Source of the DNA: Qipengyuania pacifica
GTDB taxonomy: Bacteria > Pseudomonadota > Alphaproteobacteria > Sphingomonadales > Sphingomonadaceae
DNA length: 64,000 nt
Assembly (NCBI RefSeq): GCF_019857205.1
Contig: NZ_JAHWXO010000008.1
Coordinates: 62,001-126,000, forward strand
Direction of reading: 5' to 3'
Made by a program: the position numbers and the translations under genes. Positions 7,019 through 16,641 of the stretch are shown here, piece after piece. The first letter of the stretch is position 1. Every line of letters starts with the position of its first letter. The notes below the pieces were generated by a model. That model worked only from the letters and a program-made list of their open reading frames with translations. It was not told where the DNA came from and did no database searches.

Positions 7019-8476
7019 TCAGAGCGCCGCCAGTTTCTTCTGCCGCCGCCGTTGCGCGCTGGACCCGATCCCGATCGCCTCGCGATATTTGGCGACCGTG
7101 CGCCGTGCGAGATCGTAGCCTTCCTGCTTGAGAAGCCCGGCCAGAGCCTCGTCCGAGAGGACTTTCTTGGGGTCTTCGGCATCGCACAAGGCGCGGATGC
7201 GCGCCTTGATCGCTTCGGCAGAGGCGCCTTCGCCATCGGCCGCGGCGACGCCGCTCGAGAAGAAATATTTCAGTTCGAACGTGCCGCGCGGGCAGGACAG
7301 ATATTTGTTGCTGGTAACGCGGCTGACGGTCGATTCGTGCATTTCGATCTTCTCGGCCACTTCGCGCAAGGTCAGCGGGCGCATCGCCGTCACCCCTTCG
7401 CGGAAGAATCGCTCCTGCCGTTTCACGATTTCGGCCGACGTCTTGAGAATCGTCTTCTGCCGCTGGTCGAGCGCCCGGATAAGCCAGTCGGCTTCACCGA
7501 GCTGTTCGTTGAGCCAGCTTTGCGAAGCCTTGTCGCGCGCCCCGCCTTTCAGTTCGAGATAGTATTCGCGGTTAACCACGAGCCGGGGGAGGCTGGCTTC
7601 ATTGAGGCGGATGTCCCACCCATCGGCGCTGGGCGTAACCAGTACGTCGGGCACCACCGCGCCTTCATCGCCGCCTGCATGGGCGAGACCGGGCTTGGGA
7701 TCGTAACTGCGCAATTCGGCAAGCATGTCGGCGAAGTCTTCATCGTCGACTTCGCACATGCGTTTGAGCCGTCCGATGTCGCCGGCTGCAACCAGGTGGA
7801 GATTGTCGATCAGCCGCGCCATGCACGGATCGTAGCGATCGGCCTCGCGCGCCTGCAGCGCCAGGCATTCCGCCAGCGATCGCGCGCCTACGCCGGTGGG
7901 ATCGAGCGACTGGACGGTGGCCAGCGCCCGTTCGGCCTCTGCCAGCGGGATGCCCAGTTCATCGGCCACCTGCCGCAGATCGGTCAGCAGATAGCCGGCC
8001 TCGTCGAGTTCGCCGATAATCCGCAGGGCGATGAGCGCCTCGCGTTCGTCATGGGCGACGAGGCCGATCTGGCTGGCAAGGTGATCCGACAGGGTCGGGC
8101 TGCCGGAAGACCGGTTTTCCAGATCCGGCAATTCGGCACCGCTGGCGATGTCCCCGCGGCTCCAGTCGCCGCCTTCGCCGTGGATGAAATCGCCCGGTGC
8201 AGCTTCCGGATCGAGCGCATGGTCGGCGACATCGAGCGCGCCTTCGCCGCCGAAATCGGGCGCGCTGTCATGCTCCGACGGTTCGGCAGGCGAATCCTCG
8301 CCCGCTTCGCGCCGGACTTCGCCCATTTCGAGGAGCGGGTTCGATTCGAGCGCTTCGGCAACGAAGGTTTCGATTTCGAGATTGGACAGCGCCAGCAGCT
8401 TGATCGCCTGCTGGAGCTGGGGCGTCATCACCAGCGACTGGGTCTGCCGGATATCGAGGCGCGGCCCCAGCGCCAT
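7019..8476 (-). CDS. rpoN: RNA polymerase sigma-54 factor
   Basis: 485 residues. Region I begins MALGPRLDIRQTQSLVMTPQ, the glutamine/leucine-rich activator-interaction segment. An acidic region II linker occupies roughly residues 50-115. The core-binding domain follows, then the DNA-binding helix-turn-helix (LREVAEKIEMHESTVSRVTS), and finally the RpoN box ARRTVAKYRE at about residues 457-466 near the C-terminus. Sigma-54 directs bEBP-dependent promoters (-24/-12). The gene lies downstream of lptB, as is common in proteobacteria (lptB-rpoN), with about 26 bases between them, so they are probably co-transcribed. Confidence 0.97.
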   Translation of the reverse strand: MALGPRLDIRQTQSLVMTPQLQQAIKLLALSNLEIETFVAEALESNPLLEMGEVRREAGEDSPAEPSEHDSAPDFGGEGALDVADHALDPEAAPGDFIHGEGGDWSRGDIASGAELPDLENRSSGSPTLSDHLASQIGLVAHDEREALIALRIIGELDEAGYLLTDLRQVADELGIPLAEAERALATVQSLDPTGVGARSLAECLALQAREADRYDPCMARLIDNLHLVAAGDIGRLKRMCEVDDEDFADMLAELRSYDPKPGLAHAGGDEGAVVPDVLVTPSADGWDIRLNEASLPRLVVNREYYLELKGGARDKASQSWLNEQLGEADWLIRALDQRQKTILKTSAEIVKRQERFFREGVTAMRPLTLREVAEKIEMHESTVSRVTSNKYLSCPRGTFELKYFFSSGVAAADGEGASAEAIKARIRALCDAEDPKKVLSDEALAGLLKQEGYDLARRTVAKYREAIGIGSSAQRRRQKKLAAL

Positions 8477-8502
8477 GAGCTAGATCCTCGCGATAGCGGG
8501 CA

Positions 8503-9288
8503 TCACAGGGTGAAGCTCTCGCCCAGATAGAGGCGGCGGACGTTTTCATCCGCCACCAAGGCTTCCGGCGTGCCGGCAAAGAGTACCTGACCGCCATAGA
8601 TGATGCAGGCCCGGTCCACGATCTCCAGCGTTTCGCGGACGTTGTGATCGGTGATCAGAACGCCGATTCCGCGAGTCTTGAGATCTTTGACCAGGTCGCG
8701 AATGTCGCTGATGGACAGGGGGTCGATCCCGGCGAACGGTTCGTCCAGCAGCATGATCGACGGCTTGGCCGCCAGTGCGCGGGCGATTTCGGCGCGGCGC
8801 CGTTCACCACCCGAAAGCGCCATGGCGGGGCTGGAGCGAAGGCGGGTAAGGCCGAATTCGTCCAGCAGCCGTTCCAGTTCCTGCGTGCGCGTGTCGGCAT
8901 CGGGTTCGACCATTTCGAGCACGCAATTGATGTTCTGTTCGACCGTCATCCCGCGAAAGATGCTGGTTTCCTGCGGCAGATAGCCGAGGCCGAGGATGGC
9001 GCGGCGATACATGGGGAGATTGGTCACATCTTCCCCATCCATCAGGATGCGGCCCGCATCGGGACGCACGAGGCCCATGATGGAATAGAAACAGGTGGTC
9101 TTGCCGGCCCCGTTCGGGCCGAGCAGGCCGAGGACTTCGCCCTTGCCCACCGAGAGCGAAATATCCGTCAGGACGGCGCGATTGTCATAGCTCTTGGCTA
9201 TGGAAATGACTTCCAGTCCCCCCTGCGGGATGGGAGGGGCGGCTTCGTGGACCGCGTCGTTGTCAGGGCTCATCTCTACATCCGCCAT
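8503..9288 (-). CDS. lptB: LPS export ABC transporter ATPase LptB
   Basis: About 261 residues from the ATG at 9286-9288; a second ATG five codons in (9271-9273) is equally possible, and neither has a strong ribosome site. The frame is open further upstream, but that part does not look like LptB. Walker A is GPNGAGKTT, the signature motif LSGGERRRAEIARAL, Walker B IMLLDEPFAGIDP, and the H-loop ITDHNVRETL. LptB powers transport of lipopolysaccharide from the inner membrane with LptFG. It heads an lptB-rpoN unit. The usual upstream partners lptC and lptA are absent here; instead a plus-strand membrane-protein gene diverges. Confidence 0.95.
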   Translation of the reverse strand: MADVEMSPDNDAVHEAAPPIPQGGLEVISIAKSYDNRAVLTDISLSVGKGEVLGLLGPNGAGKTTCFYSIMGLVRPDAGRILMDGEDVTNLPMYRRAILGLGYLPQETSIFRGMTVEQNINCVLEMVEPDADTRTQELERLLDEFGLTRLRSSPAMALSGGERRRAEIARALAAKPSIMLLDEPFAGIDPLSISDIRDLVKDLKTRGIGVLITDHNVRETLEIVDRACIIYGGQVLFAGTPEALVADENVRRLYLGESFTL

Positions 9289-9482
9289 GGGCGCGACATA
9301 GCACGCGTTCCAGCCATGAGAACCCCGCATGCGGCCCTTTTCGACCAACTGGCAGGATTCGTGCATGGGCGATGTGCCGCACCATATATGGACAAGTGGA
9401 GCATGCGTGCGCACGATTGCTTGCCAGGGTGCGGCATTTTTGAAACAATGCGATTCGAGAAGGGGTAGAGAGGAACAGTGCA

Positions 9483-9857
9483 ATGAGCAAAGCGCTCTAT
9501 GAAAAGGACATCGCAAGCGGGCACCGGACAAGCAGGGCTCGCGACTGGCGACGATCCATGAGCGACAATGTCGCATTCGCACTGCTGGTCTATACCGGTC
9601 TTCAGATATTCATGACTGTCAACGCGATGAAAGACGGCGTTTCTTCCATCGTTCCCTATCTCGCCCTCGTCATTCTGGTGGGCGGCATCATTCCTGCCTG
9701 CCGCTGGTTCGAGCGGCGCTGGTCGGGACTGTCCGACGCCAGGGCGGCCGACCCGGACATGAAGCCGGCCTTCCGCCGCGACCAGATCATGCTCTGGCTG
9801 CTGGCCATCGGCCTGCCTGTCGTACTGACGATGTTCTTCAAGCTGCTCTTCTCCTGA
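9483..9857 (+). CDS. Hypothetical inner-membrane protein (about 3 TM segments)
   Basis: 124 residues, not recognised as a named family. A hydrophilic N-terminus of about 28 residues is followed by hydrophobic stretches near residues 30-48 (NVAFALLVYTGLQIFM), 55-73 (SIVPYLALVILVGGIIPA) and 102-122 (LWLLAIGLPVVLTMFFKLLF), with a charged loop between the second and third. GAGGAAC lies about 5 bases upstream of the ATG. It diverges from lptB and is followed 73 bases later by pmbA. Codon use is like that of its neighbours, so it is probably a real gene. Its function is unknown. Confidence 0.75.
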   Translation: MSKALYEKDIASGHRTSRARDWRRSMSDNVAFALLVYTGLQIFMTVNAMKDGVSSIVPYLALVILVGGIIPACRWFERRWSGLSDARAADPDMKPAFRRDQIMLWLLAIGLPVVLTMFFKLLFS

Positions 9858-9930
9858 TCCATTCACCGGTTGTCAGCGGGAAGGGCGCGCCCTACCTCGC
9901 GCGGATGATTGCACACTTCCGGCTGATGCC

Positions 9931-11277
9931 ATGATCGGGCCCGACACCGCGCTGGCCCGCTGCCAGGACCTGATCCAACTGGCCCGCAAGATGGGCGCGG
10001 ACGAGGCCGATGCCGTTGCCCGCGCATCCGCTTCCGAAAGTGTCGGCGTGCGCCTCGGTGCCCTGGAGGACGTCGAGCGATCGGAAAGCGAAGAGATCGG
10101 CCTGCGCGTGTTCGTCGGGCGGCGATCGGCATCGATCAGCACCAGCGATTTTGCGCCCGAAGGGTTGAAACTGCTGGCGGAACGTGCGGTTGAAATGGCG
10201 CGGCTGGCGCCGGAAGATCCCTATGGCGGGCTGGCCCCGGCCGATGCGCTGTTCAGCGGCGATGGCGTCGATCTGGATCTGCACGACGGGGTCGACCCGT
10301 CGCCGGAAGAATTGCGCGAAGCCGCGCTGGCCGCCGAAGATGCGGCGCGCGGCGTTGCCGGGGTCACCAATTCCAACGGGGGCAGTGCATCGGCATCCCG
10401 GTCGGTCTTTGCACTTGCGGCCACCAACGGTTTTGCCCGCGGATATTCCGGCGGATCGCACACGTTTTCCGCCAGCGTCGTGGCAGGCGAAGGCGCCGAC
10501 AAGCAGACCGATTATGCCTATCGCACGCAGCGCCACCGCAGCGATCTGCCCGACCCGGCCGGTATCGGACAGGAAGCGGGCGAGCGCGCGGTGCGCAAGG
10601 TGCGCCCGGTGTCGATCCCGTCGGGCAAGATGCCCGTGGTGTTCGACCCGCGCGTGGGTGGCGGCATCATCGGCCACCTGCTCGGCGCGATGACCGCGCC
10701 TTCCATCGCGCGCAAGGCGAGCTTCCTGATCGGGCGGGAAGACGAGCAGCTTTTCGACAGTGCGATCCGTATCGCCGAAGATCCGCAGCGCCTGCGGGGC
10801 CTGCGGTCGCGCAATTACGACGGGGAGGGCGTGGCCAGCGTGCCGCGCGATCTGGTGTCGAACGGCCGTATCTTCGGCTGGCTGACCAATGTCGCCAGTG
10901 CCGCGCAGCTCGACCTCAGCCTGACCGGCCATGCCAGCAGGGGCGGGGGCGGATCGCCGGGCGTGGCGGCGGGCAATATCTATCTGGCCGCAGGCGAAGC
11001 GAGCGTTGCCGAACTGATCGCCGATATCGAGGATGGCCTGTTCGTCACCGATCTGTTCGGTCAGGGCGTCAATCTGGTGACCGGCGATTACAGCCGCGGT
11101 GCGAGCGGGCTGCGCATCCGCAATGGCGAGCTGGCCGAACCCGTGGCCGAAATCACCATCGCCGGGACGCTGCCGGAAATGTTCCGCGCACTCGTACCGG
11201 CGAGCGATCTGGAACTGGTGCGCGGGCTGGATGTGCCGACCTTCCGCATCGACGGCATGTTCGTGGCGGGGCAGTGA
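9931..11277 (+). CDS. pmbA: Metalloprotease TldD/E family, PmbA (TldE)
   Basis: 448 residues. It begins with the TldD/PmbA nucleotidase-like N-domain (LIQLARKMGADEADAVARA, then VGVRLGALEDVERSE and GLRVFVGRRSASIST). The C-terminal barrel includes VVFDPRVGGGIIGHLLGAM and TGDYSRGASGLRIRNGE. There is no HExxxH zinc motif, as expected for the non-catalytic TldE/PmbA subunit, which pairs with TldD to trim peptides such as modified microcins or CcdA. TldD is not in the window. The stop overlaps the start of the next gene (GTGA at 11274). Confidence 0.94.
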   Translation: MIGPDTALARCQDLIQLARKMGADEADAVARASASESVGVRLGALEDVERSESEEIGLRVFVGRRSASISTSDFAPEGLKLLAERAVEMARLAPEDPYGGLAPADALFSGDGVDLDLHDGVDPSPEELREAALAAEDAARGVAGVTNSNGGSASASRSVFALAATNGFARGYSGGSHTFSASVVAGEGADKQTDYAYRTQRHRSDLPDPAGIGQEAGERAVRKVRPVSIPSGKMPVVFDPRVGGGIIGHLLGAMTAPSIARKASFLIGREDEQLFDSAIRIAEDPQRLRGLRSRNYDGEGVASVPRDLVSNGRIFGWLTNVASAAQLDLSLTGHASRGGGGSPGVAAGNIYLAAGEASVAELIADIEDGLFVTDLFGQGVNLVTGDYSRGASGLRIRNGELAEPVAEITIAGTLPEMFRALVPASDLELVRGLDVPTFRIDGMFVAGQ

Positions 11278-12647
11278 TACGGCTGTTCGCCCTACTGGCC
11301 CTGCTGCTGGCAGTGCCGGCGGCGGCCCAGCTCGAGGCGCCGTCCGATCCGGTTGCAACGCCGACCCCGGAGCAGACGATCGCAGCGACGCGCGATGCCG
11401 GCGACGACGAGCGGATCGCAGAGCGGATCTCCGGCATTTTTTCCGAGCTGCCCGCCTTTCGCGGCGTGGACATCATGGTGCGGGAAGGCGTGGTCTCGCT
11501 GTCGGGTACGGTGCCCAAGCCGGAAGACGTGAGCCGCGCCGAAGCCATCGCGAGCCGGGTATCGGGGGTAGTGACGGTCGAGAACGGTCTGGAGCGCGAC
11601 CTGTCGCTGTCGGCGGGAAGTGCGGGGATTTCCAATCTGGCCGACCGCTGGAACGGCTTCCTCAGAATGCTGCCGCTGATTGCCGCCGCGCTGGCCGTGT
11701 GGGCGATCATCGCCCTGTTCGGTTATCTCCTGGCGGGGCTGGGGAGCGTGTGGCACCGTATCGCTCCCAACAGCTTCCTGGCAGAACTGATCTCCAGTGC
11801 GATCCGCTTCGTATTCGTGGTGCTGGGGCTGGTCATCGCGCTCGACATCATCGGGGCGACGGCGCTGCTGGGCGCGGTTCTGGGCGGGGCAGGGCTGATC
11901 GGTATCGCGCTGGGATTTGCGATGCGCGACACGATCGAAAACTACGTCGCATCGCTGATGCTGTCGCTGCGGCAGCCCTTTCGCGCGAACGACCATGTGG
12001 TGATCGACGACCTCGAAGGGCGGGTCATTCGCCTGACGAGCCGCGCGACCGTGCTGATGACGCTGGACGGCAATCAGCTGCGCATTCCCAACGGACAGGT
12101 CTTCAAGGCGGTCATCCTCAATTACACCCGCAACCCGCAGCGCCGGTTCGATTTCGATCTGGGCGTGGATGCGGACGACGATCCAACGGCGGCGCTGAAG
12201 CTGGGGCGCGATACGCTGGCTGGCCTGCCCTTCGTGCTTGCCGAGCCGCCGCCCGAAGCGCGGATCGAAGAAGTCGGCGATTCCAATATCGTGCTGAAAT
12301 TCCTCGGCTGGATCGACCAGGGCGAGGCGGATTTCTTCAAGGCGCGAACGCGCGCGATCGCGACGCTCAAGGTGGCGCTGGAAGAAGCGGGCTTTGCCTT
12401 GCCGGAACCGATCTATCGCCTGCGCTTCGATTCGCGTTCGGCCACCATCCCGATGATGCCTGCAGGCGAATCAGGCAAGGTCGCGACCAGCGAGGCTAAG
12501 CCCTCGAAGCCATCGCTCGAAACGATTGCCGAGGCGGAGGACATCCGGCCTGCAAACGAAATCGGCGAGATGGTGGAACAGGAACGAAGGCGCGGCGGGA
12601 GCGAGCAGGAAAAGGATCTGCTCGACCACTCGCGCCCCGTCGAATAG
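11274..12647 (+). CDS. MscS-family channel with N-terminal signal peptide and BON domain
   Basis: 457 residues from a GTG start overlapping the pmbA stop, so the two are probably translationally coupled. Order: signal peptide MIRLFALLALLLAVPAAAQ; periplasmic BON domain near residues 42-108 (GVDIMVREGVVSLSGTV, VVTVENGLERDL); three or four membrane helices near 125-215, including the glycine/alanine-rich pore helix (GAVLGGAGLIGIALGFAMRD); then the MscS beta domain (FRANDHVVIDDLEGRVIRL) and the alpha-beta domain. A charged tail of about 60 residues ends the protein. BON domains bind phospholipid or the cell envelope, so the fusion may tether the channel to the outer envelope. It is convergent with ppa, with 3 bases between stop codons. 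Confidence 0.9.
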   Translation: MIRLFALLALLLAVPAAAQLEAPSDPVATPTPEQTIAATRDAGDDERIAERISGIFSELPAFRGVDIMVREGVVSLSGTVPKPEDVSRAEAIASRVSGVVTVENGLERDLSLSAGSAGISNLADRWNGFLRMLPLIAAALAVWAIIALFGYLLAGLGSVWHRIAPNSFLAELISSAIRFVFVVLGLVIALDIIGATALLGAVLGGAGLIGIALGFAMRDTIENYVASLMLSLRQPFRANDHVVIDDLEGRVIRLTSRATVLMTLDGNQLRIPNGQVFKAVILNYTRNPQRRFDFDLGVDADDDPTAALKLGRDTLAGLPFVLAEPPPEARIEEVGDSNIVLKFLGWIDQGEADFFKARTRAIATLKVALEEAGFALPEPIYRLRFDSRSATIPMMPAGESGKVATSEAKPSKPSLETIAEAEDIRPANEIGEMVEQERRRGGSEQEKDLLDHSRPVE

Positions 12648-12650
12648 CGC

Positions 12651-13184
12651 CTAGTTGGAGCTGTTGTAGCGCTCGACGCTTTCCAGAATGATGCGCTTGG
12701 CTTCGGCCGCATCGCCCCAATTGCCGATCCGCACCCACTTTTCCTTTTCCAGGTCCTTGTAGTGGGTGAAGAAGTGCTCGATCTGCTGGAAGATGATGCT
12801 TGGCAGATCCTTGGTTTCGGCGACATCCGAATAATAGGGGAAGGTCGTATCGATCGGTACGCAGACGAGCTTTTCGTCGCCGCCATGTTCATCCTCGAGA
12901 TTGAGCACGCCGATCGGACGGGCCCGCACCACGCAGCCGGGAATGAAGGGGCTGCGCGAAATGACCAGCGCGTCGAGCGGGTCGCCATCGGGCGAAAGCG
13001 TGTGCGGCACGAAGCCGTAGTTCGCAGGATAGCGCATCGGCGTGTGCAGGATGCGGTCGACGAACAGGGCGCCCGATTCCTTGTCGAATTCGTACTTTAC
13101 CGGTTCGCCGCCGGTCGGGACCTCGATAATGACGTTGAGGCTTTCGGGCGGATTGTCGCCGGTCGGAATCATTTCGATGCGCAT
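12651..13184 (-). CDS. ppa: Inorganic pyrophosphatase, family I
   Basis: 177 residues from the ATG at 13182-13184 (GAGAG about 9 bases upstream; the open frame further up is not conserved-looking). It hydrolyses pyrophosphate to orthophosphate, pulling biosynthetic reactions forward. The family motifs are all present: KYEFDKESGAL with the active-site Lys/Glu, YPANYGFVPHTL, the metal-binding signature DGDPLDALV with three aspartates, and KDLEKEKWVRI near the C-terminus. It lies downstream of the M61 peptidase gene on the same strand (97 bases apart). Confidence 0.97.
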   Translation of the reverse strand: MRIEMIPTGDNPPESLNVIIEVPTGGEPVKYEFDKESGALFVDRILHTPMRYPANYGFVPHTLSPDGDPLDALVISRSPFIPGCVVRARPIGVLNLEDEHGGDEKLVCVPIDTTFPYYSDVAETKDLPSIIFQQIEHFFTHYKDLEKEKWVRIGNWGDAAEAKRIILESVERYNSSN

Positions 13185-13281
13185 TGCAGCTAATCTCTCG
13201 TTGTGGTCGGCCCCTCTCCCCAGAAAGACTTCGCGCCGCGCCTTATAGTCCGTCCGTCCGGCTAGCAACCCGCCTTGCTGC

Positions 13282-15222
13282 CTATTTCGTGCGCGCTGCC
13301 AGAAGGCGATCGAGACCCTGGGTGCCGCCCGATACCGGTTCGATCCACGGATAGCGCAGGCCGCCGTGATAGGGGATTTCCAGAGTATCGAAGCGTTCGC
13401 CCCGCTTGACCAGCAAGGTGATCGGTTCGCTACCATCCTTGGCCGCGGTCACTGCATCGCGAATGACGTCCTTGGAATAGGCATCGCCGTTGACGGCGAC
13501 GATCGTGGCGCCGTTGACGATACCGGCATCGAATGCAGGCCCATCCCACAAGGTGGAGGACACCTTGCCGTCGCCATCGAGAACGACGCCGAGCGAATAG
13601 AACAGATCCAGCGACTTGCCGCTGGAACTGCGCCCTTCGGCATAGGGGTTCGGAGTGTCTTTCCAGACGAGGCGATAGCCGGCTTTTTCGAGACCGCGCA
13701 CGGGGGCGGGCTGGTCGGGCTGGCGCAGCCGTGTGTCGAGGAATTCGGCCCAGTCGTAGGGATAGATCGCATTCAGCGTCTCCACGATTTCGTCGAAGTC
13801 ATAGGTCGACACGCCCCAGTCGCCATCGCTCTTGCCGAAGAATGCCTTGGCGAAGTCGTCGAGACCCTTGCGCCCCCTGGTGCCTTCGCGGATGATCTGG
13901 TCCGCTTCCAGCCAGGTGAGCGCGCCTTCGACATAATAGTCCTCGCTACGCTGGAGGGAACTGTAGGGCAGGGGACGCCGCGAATTGGTGATCGGGTCGT
14001 AAGTCGTATCCTCGACACTGCGCCAGGCACGGCCGGGCTGGCCTTCGGAATAATTGGCCACGGCATTGGCGAACATGCCCAGCACCGTGTCCTTTTCCTG
14101 CAGACCCGAACGAGCCGCCAGCACCCAACCCCAGAACTGGGTCTGGCCTTCGTAAACCCACATCAGCGAGTTCTGCATCGGGGTGCGATAGTCGGGCGTC
14201 CACAGGCCCTCTGGCCGGCGGAACTTGCCGTTCCAACTGTGAACCAGTTCGTGGCTGACGACGTTGCGGGCCCAATCCATCTTTTCCCAGTCGATCAGCG
14301 CTTCCGGCTCGTACTGGTTTTCGCTGGACCGGTGATGCTCCAGCCCGATCCCGCCCATGCGATCGGTCATCGCCAGCAGGAAATTGTAGTGATCGAAATG
14401 GCGCGCGCCGAAAACCGCATCCGCCTCGTCGATCAGCTTTTCGAAGGTGCGCAGGTTTTCAGGTGCAAGCTCGAGATATTTGGGCGCATCGGCCACTGCA
14501 TCGAGCGTGACTTCGGGATCTAGCGACCATTGCTTCGCGTAACGGCCCGCGAAGATCGGCGAATCGACCAGCGTTTCGTAGTCGACCGTTTCCCAGGTCA
14601 CCGTGTCGCCGCTGCGCGCCTTGCCATCGAGCGCGGTGAACACTTCCCAACCCTGCGGAACGGTGACCGTAGGCTTGAACGCAATGCGGCGCGTGTAATG
14701 GCCTTCGGGGTAGAGGCTCATCGCTTCCCACTGAAGGTTGAGCATTTCCTGCGTCATGGTGATCCGTCCCTCGCGGCCGGTGACGGGCGAGGTGTGCATG
14801 AACTGTGCTGTTACTTCCGTGACACCTTCCGGCACGTCGACCACGAAGCGGAAAACGTCGAGCGGATCGCGTTTCCATTCGAGTGGCTGGCCGTTGGCGG
14901 TAAAGCGGATGTTCGACAGCAGGTTGATCTGCCCGCGAGCGGAATGTTTCCCCGGCAGCCATTCGGGAAGCAGGAGGGCCAGTTCGCGCATTCCGGCAGG
15001 CACCGGGATCGTCTCGGTAACCGAATAGACCGCACGGCGGGTATCGGTGGCATCGATATTGAGTCCGATCGTTCCACCGGGCCACGGCGTATCCTGGGGC
15101 AGTGGAGTCGCATCGCCAAGTTGCGGCGCGATCGGCGCGGAGTTGGTATCCGGCTGGGCCTGGAGCGGACTGGAGACGAGCAGGGCAGCGACGAGCGTAG
15201 CGGGAACGGTGGTGATTTTCAT
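13282..15222 (-). CDS. M61-family metallopeptidase with C-terminal PDZ domain
   Basis: 646 residues from the ATG at 15220-15222, which gives a classical signal peptide (MKITTVPATLVAALLVSSP, cleavage after LQAQ). This predicts a periplasmic or secreted enzyme. The N-terminal beta-sandwich typical of M61 is followed by the gluzincin core with HELVH at residues 324-328 (VVSHELVHSWNGKFR) and the downstream W(V)YEGQTQFWG segment carrying the third zinc ligand, E. The C-terminal ~100 residues form a PDZ-like module (GVVLDGDGKVSSTLWDG, GATIVAVNG). M61 enzymes are glycyl aminopeptidases. The gene diverges from hisS with a 139-base shared control region. Confidence 0.92.
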   Translation of the reverse strand: MKITTVPATLVAALLVSSPLQAQPDTNSAPIAPQLGDATPLPQDTPWPGGTIGLNIDATDTRRAVYSVTETIPVPAGMRELALLLPEWLPGKHSARGQINLLSNIRFTANGQPLEWKRDPLDVFRFVVDVPEGVTEVTAQFMHTSPVTGREGRITMTQEMLNLQWEAMSLYPEGHYTRRIAFKPTVTVPQGWEVFTALDGKARSGDTVTWETVDYETLVDSPIFAGRYAKQWSLDPEVTLDAVADAPKYLELAPENLRTFEKLIDEADAVFGARHFDHYNFLLAMTDRMGGIGLEHHRSSENQYEPEALIDWEKMDWARNVVSHELVHSWNGKFRRPEGLWTPDYRTPMQNSLMWVYEGQTQFWGWVLAARSGLQEKDTVLGMFANAVANYSEGQPGRAWRSVEDTTYDPITNSRRPLPYSSLQRSEDYYVEGALTWLEADQIIREGTRGRKGLDDFAKAFFGKSDGDWGVSTYDFDEIVETLNAIYPYDWAEFLDTRLRQPDQPAPVRGLEKAGYRLVWKDTPNPYAEGRSSSGKSLDLFYSLGVVLDGDGKVSSTLWDGPAFDAGIVNGATIVAVNGDAYSKDVIRDAVTAAKDGSEPITLLVKRGERFDTLEIPYHGGLRYPWIEPVSGGTQGLDRLLAARTK

Positions 15223-15361
15223 GGCGGTGTAGATGCTTGGGCGGCCTGCGGAAGGCAAGGCCGCCCTCGACCAGCGGCACGCTCGGCTCCACCGACGTGC
15301 AGAAGGGTGGCGGCGTGCCGACCGCTTGCTGCCGAGGCCCAACGCACCTAAAGCGCGCGCC

Positions 15362-16639
15362 ATGAGCAAGACCCCGCAAGCCATCCGTGGCACCCAGGAT
15401 ATTTTCGGCGCCGATGCCGAGGCTTTCGCCTTCGTGGTCGAAACCTTCGAGCGTGTGCGCAAGCTCTATCGCTTCCGCCGCGCCGAAATGCCGGTGTTCG
15501 AGAAGACCGAGGTATTCAGCCGCGCGATCGGCGAGACGACCGACGTGGTCTCGAAGGAAATGTACAGCTTCGACGATCGCGGCGGCGAGAGCCTGACCCT
15601 GCGTCCCGAATTTACCGCCGGGATCGCCCGCGCATTTCTGTCGAACGGCTGGCAGCAGCATGCCCCGGTAAAGCTGGCGACGCATGGGCCGCTGTTCCGT
15701 TACGAGCGCCCTCAGAAGGGGCGGTATCGCCAGTTCCACCAGATCGACGCCGAAATCATCGGTGCGGGGGAACCACAAGCAGATGTCGAGCTGCTGGCCA
15801 TGGCCGATCATTTGCTGAAGGAACTGGGCATCGAGGGCGTGACATTGCACCTCAACACGCTGGGCGATGGCGATAGCCGCGAGGCATGGCGCGCCGCGCT
15901 GGTCGAGCACTTCCGCGAAGTGAAAGACGAACTGTCCGAAGATTCGCAGGAGCGGCTGGAGAAGAATCCGCTGCGCATTCTCGACAGCAAGGATCGCCGC
16001 GACCAGCGTTTCGTTGCCGATGCGCCGAAGATCGACGATTTCCTGACGGACGAAGCGAAAGCCTTCTTCGATGCGGTGACCAGCGGCCTCGATGCCGCGG
16101 GCGTAAAGTGGACGCGCGCGGAAAGCCTGGTGCGCGGGCTCGACTATTACCGCCACACGGCGTTCGAATTCATCCCTGATGAGGGCAGCGAAGCGGCAGG
16201 CAAACTCGGGAGCCAGAGCACTATTCTCGGCGGCGGACGCTATGATGGGCTGATGGAAAGTCTCGGCGGTGCGCCTACGCCCGCGGTCGGTTGGGCTGCG
16301 GGGATCGAACGGTTGGCGATGCTGGTGGGGGCTCAAGAAGAGAAGCGCGTCGAAATCGCGGTCGTCGTTGAAAATTCTGCGCGCGAGCATGATGCCATCG
16401 CTGCTGTGTCAATGCTTCGTCGGATGGGAATCTCGACAGAGCTATTTGCAACTGGAAGCCCCCGCAAGCGGTATGACAAAGCGCGCAAGACCGATCCGGG
16501 AGTGCTGGTTTCAATGGATTTGCGGGAGGACGGCACAGCTCGGCAGAATTGGGTTGTGACGCTTCCAGAAATTACTCTCCAGGATGAAGCTTTCGCTGCT
16601 TTCACTAGCCGCTGGGACATCCCGGACGATACGTATTGA
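15362..16639 (+). CDS. hisS: Histidine-tRNA ligase
   Basis: 425 residues. Class II aminoacyl-tRNA synthetase that charges tRNA-His. Visible motifs: [10 protein letters not shown] at the N-terminus, motif 2 [20 protein letters not shown], the histidine-specific [15 protein letters not shown], motif 3 [14 protein letters not shown] followed by [12 protein letters not shown], and the anticodon-binding domain from about residue 325. The upstream part of the open frame is spacer; the ATG at 15362 starts the conserved [13 protein letters not shown]. From about 16330 onward the third-position GC is visibly lower than in the first 970 bases. It heads hisS-prfA-prmC, with prfA starting two bases after its stop. 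Confidence 0.97.
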   Translation: MSKTPQAIRGTQDIFGADAEAFAFVVETFERVRKLYRFRRAEMPVFEKTEVFSRAIGETTDVVSKEMYSFDDRGGESLTLRPEFTAGIARAFLSNGWQQHAPVKLATHGPLFRYERPQKGRYRQFHQIDAEIIGAGEPQADVELLAMADHLLKELGIEGVTLHLNTLGDGDSREAWRAALVEHFREVKDELSEDSQERLEKNPLRILDSKDRRDQRFVADAPKIDDFLTDEAKAFFDAVTSGLDAAGVKWTRAESLVRGLDYYRHTAFEFIPDEGSEAAGKLGSQSTILGGGRYDGLMESLGGAPTPAVGWAAGIERLAMLVGAQEEKRVEIAVVVENSAREHDAIAAVSMLRRMGISTELFATGSPRKRYDKARKTDPGVLVSMDLREDGTARQNWVVTLPEITLQDEAFAAFTSRWDIPDDTY

Positions 16640-16641
16640 AG

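Noticed and set aside
7016..8530. Plus-strand frame of about 500 codons over rpoN
   Set aside because: Antisense shadow; the minus strand encodes a full sigma-54 with RpoN box.
14459..16390. 643-codon minus-strand frame joining the M61 and hisS regions
   Set aside because: It crosses two real genes in wrong frames and has no domain content.
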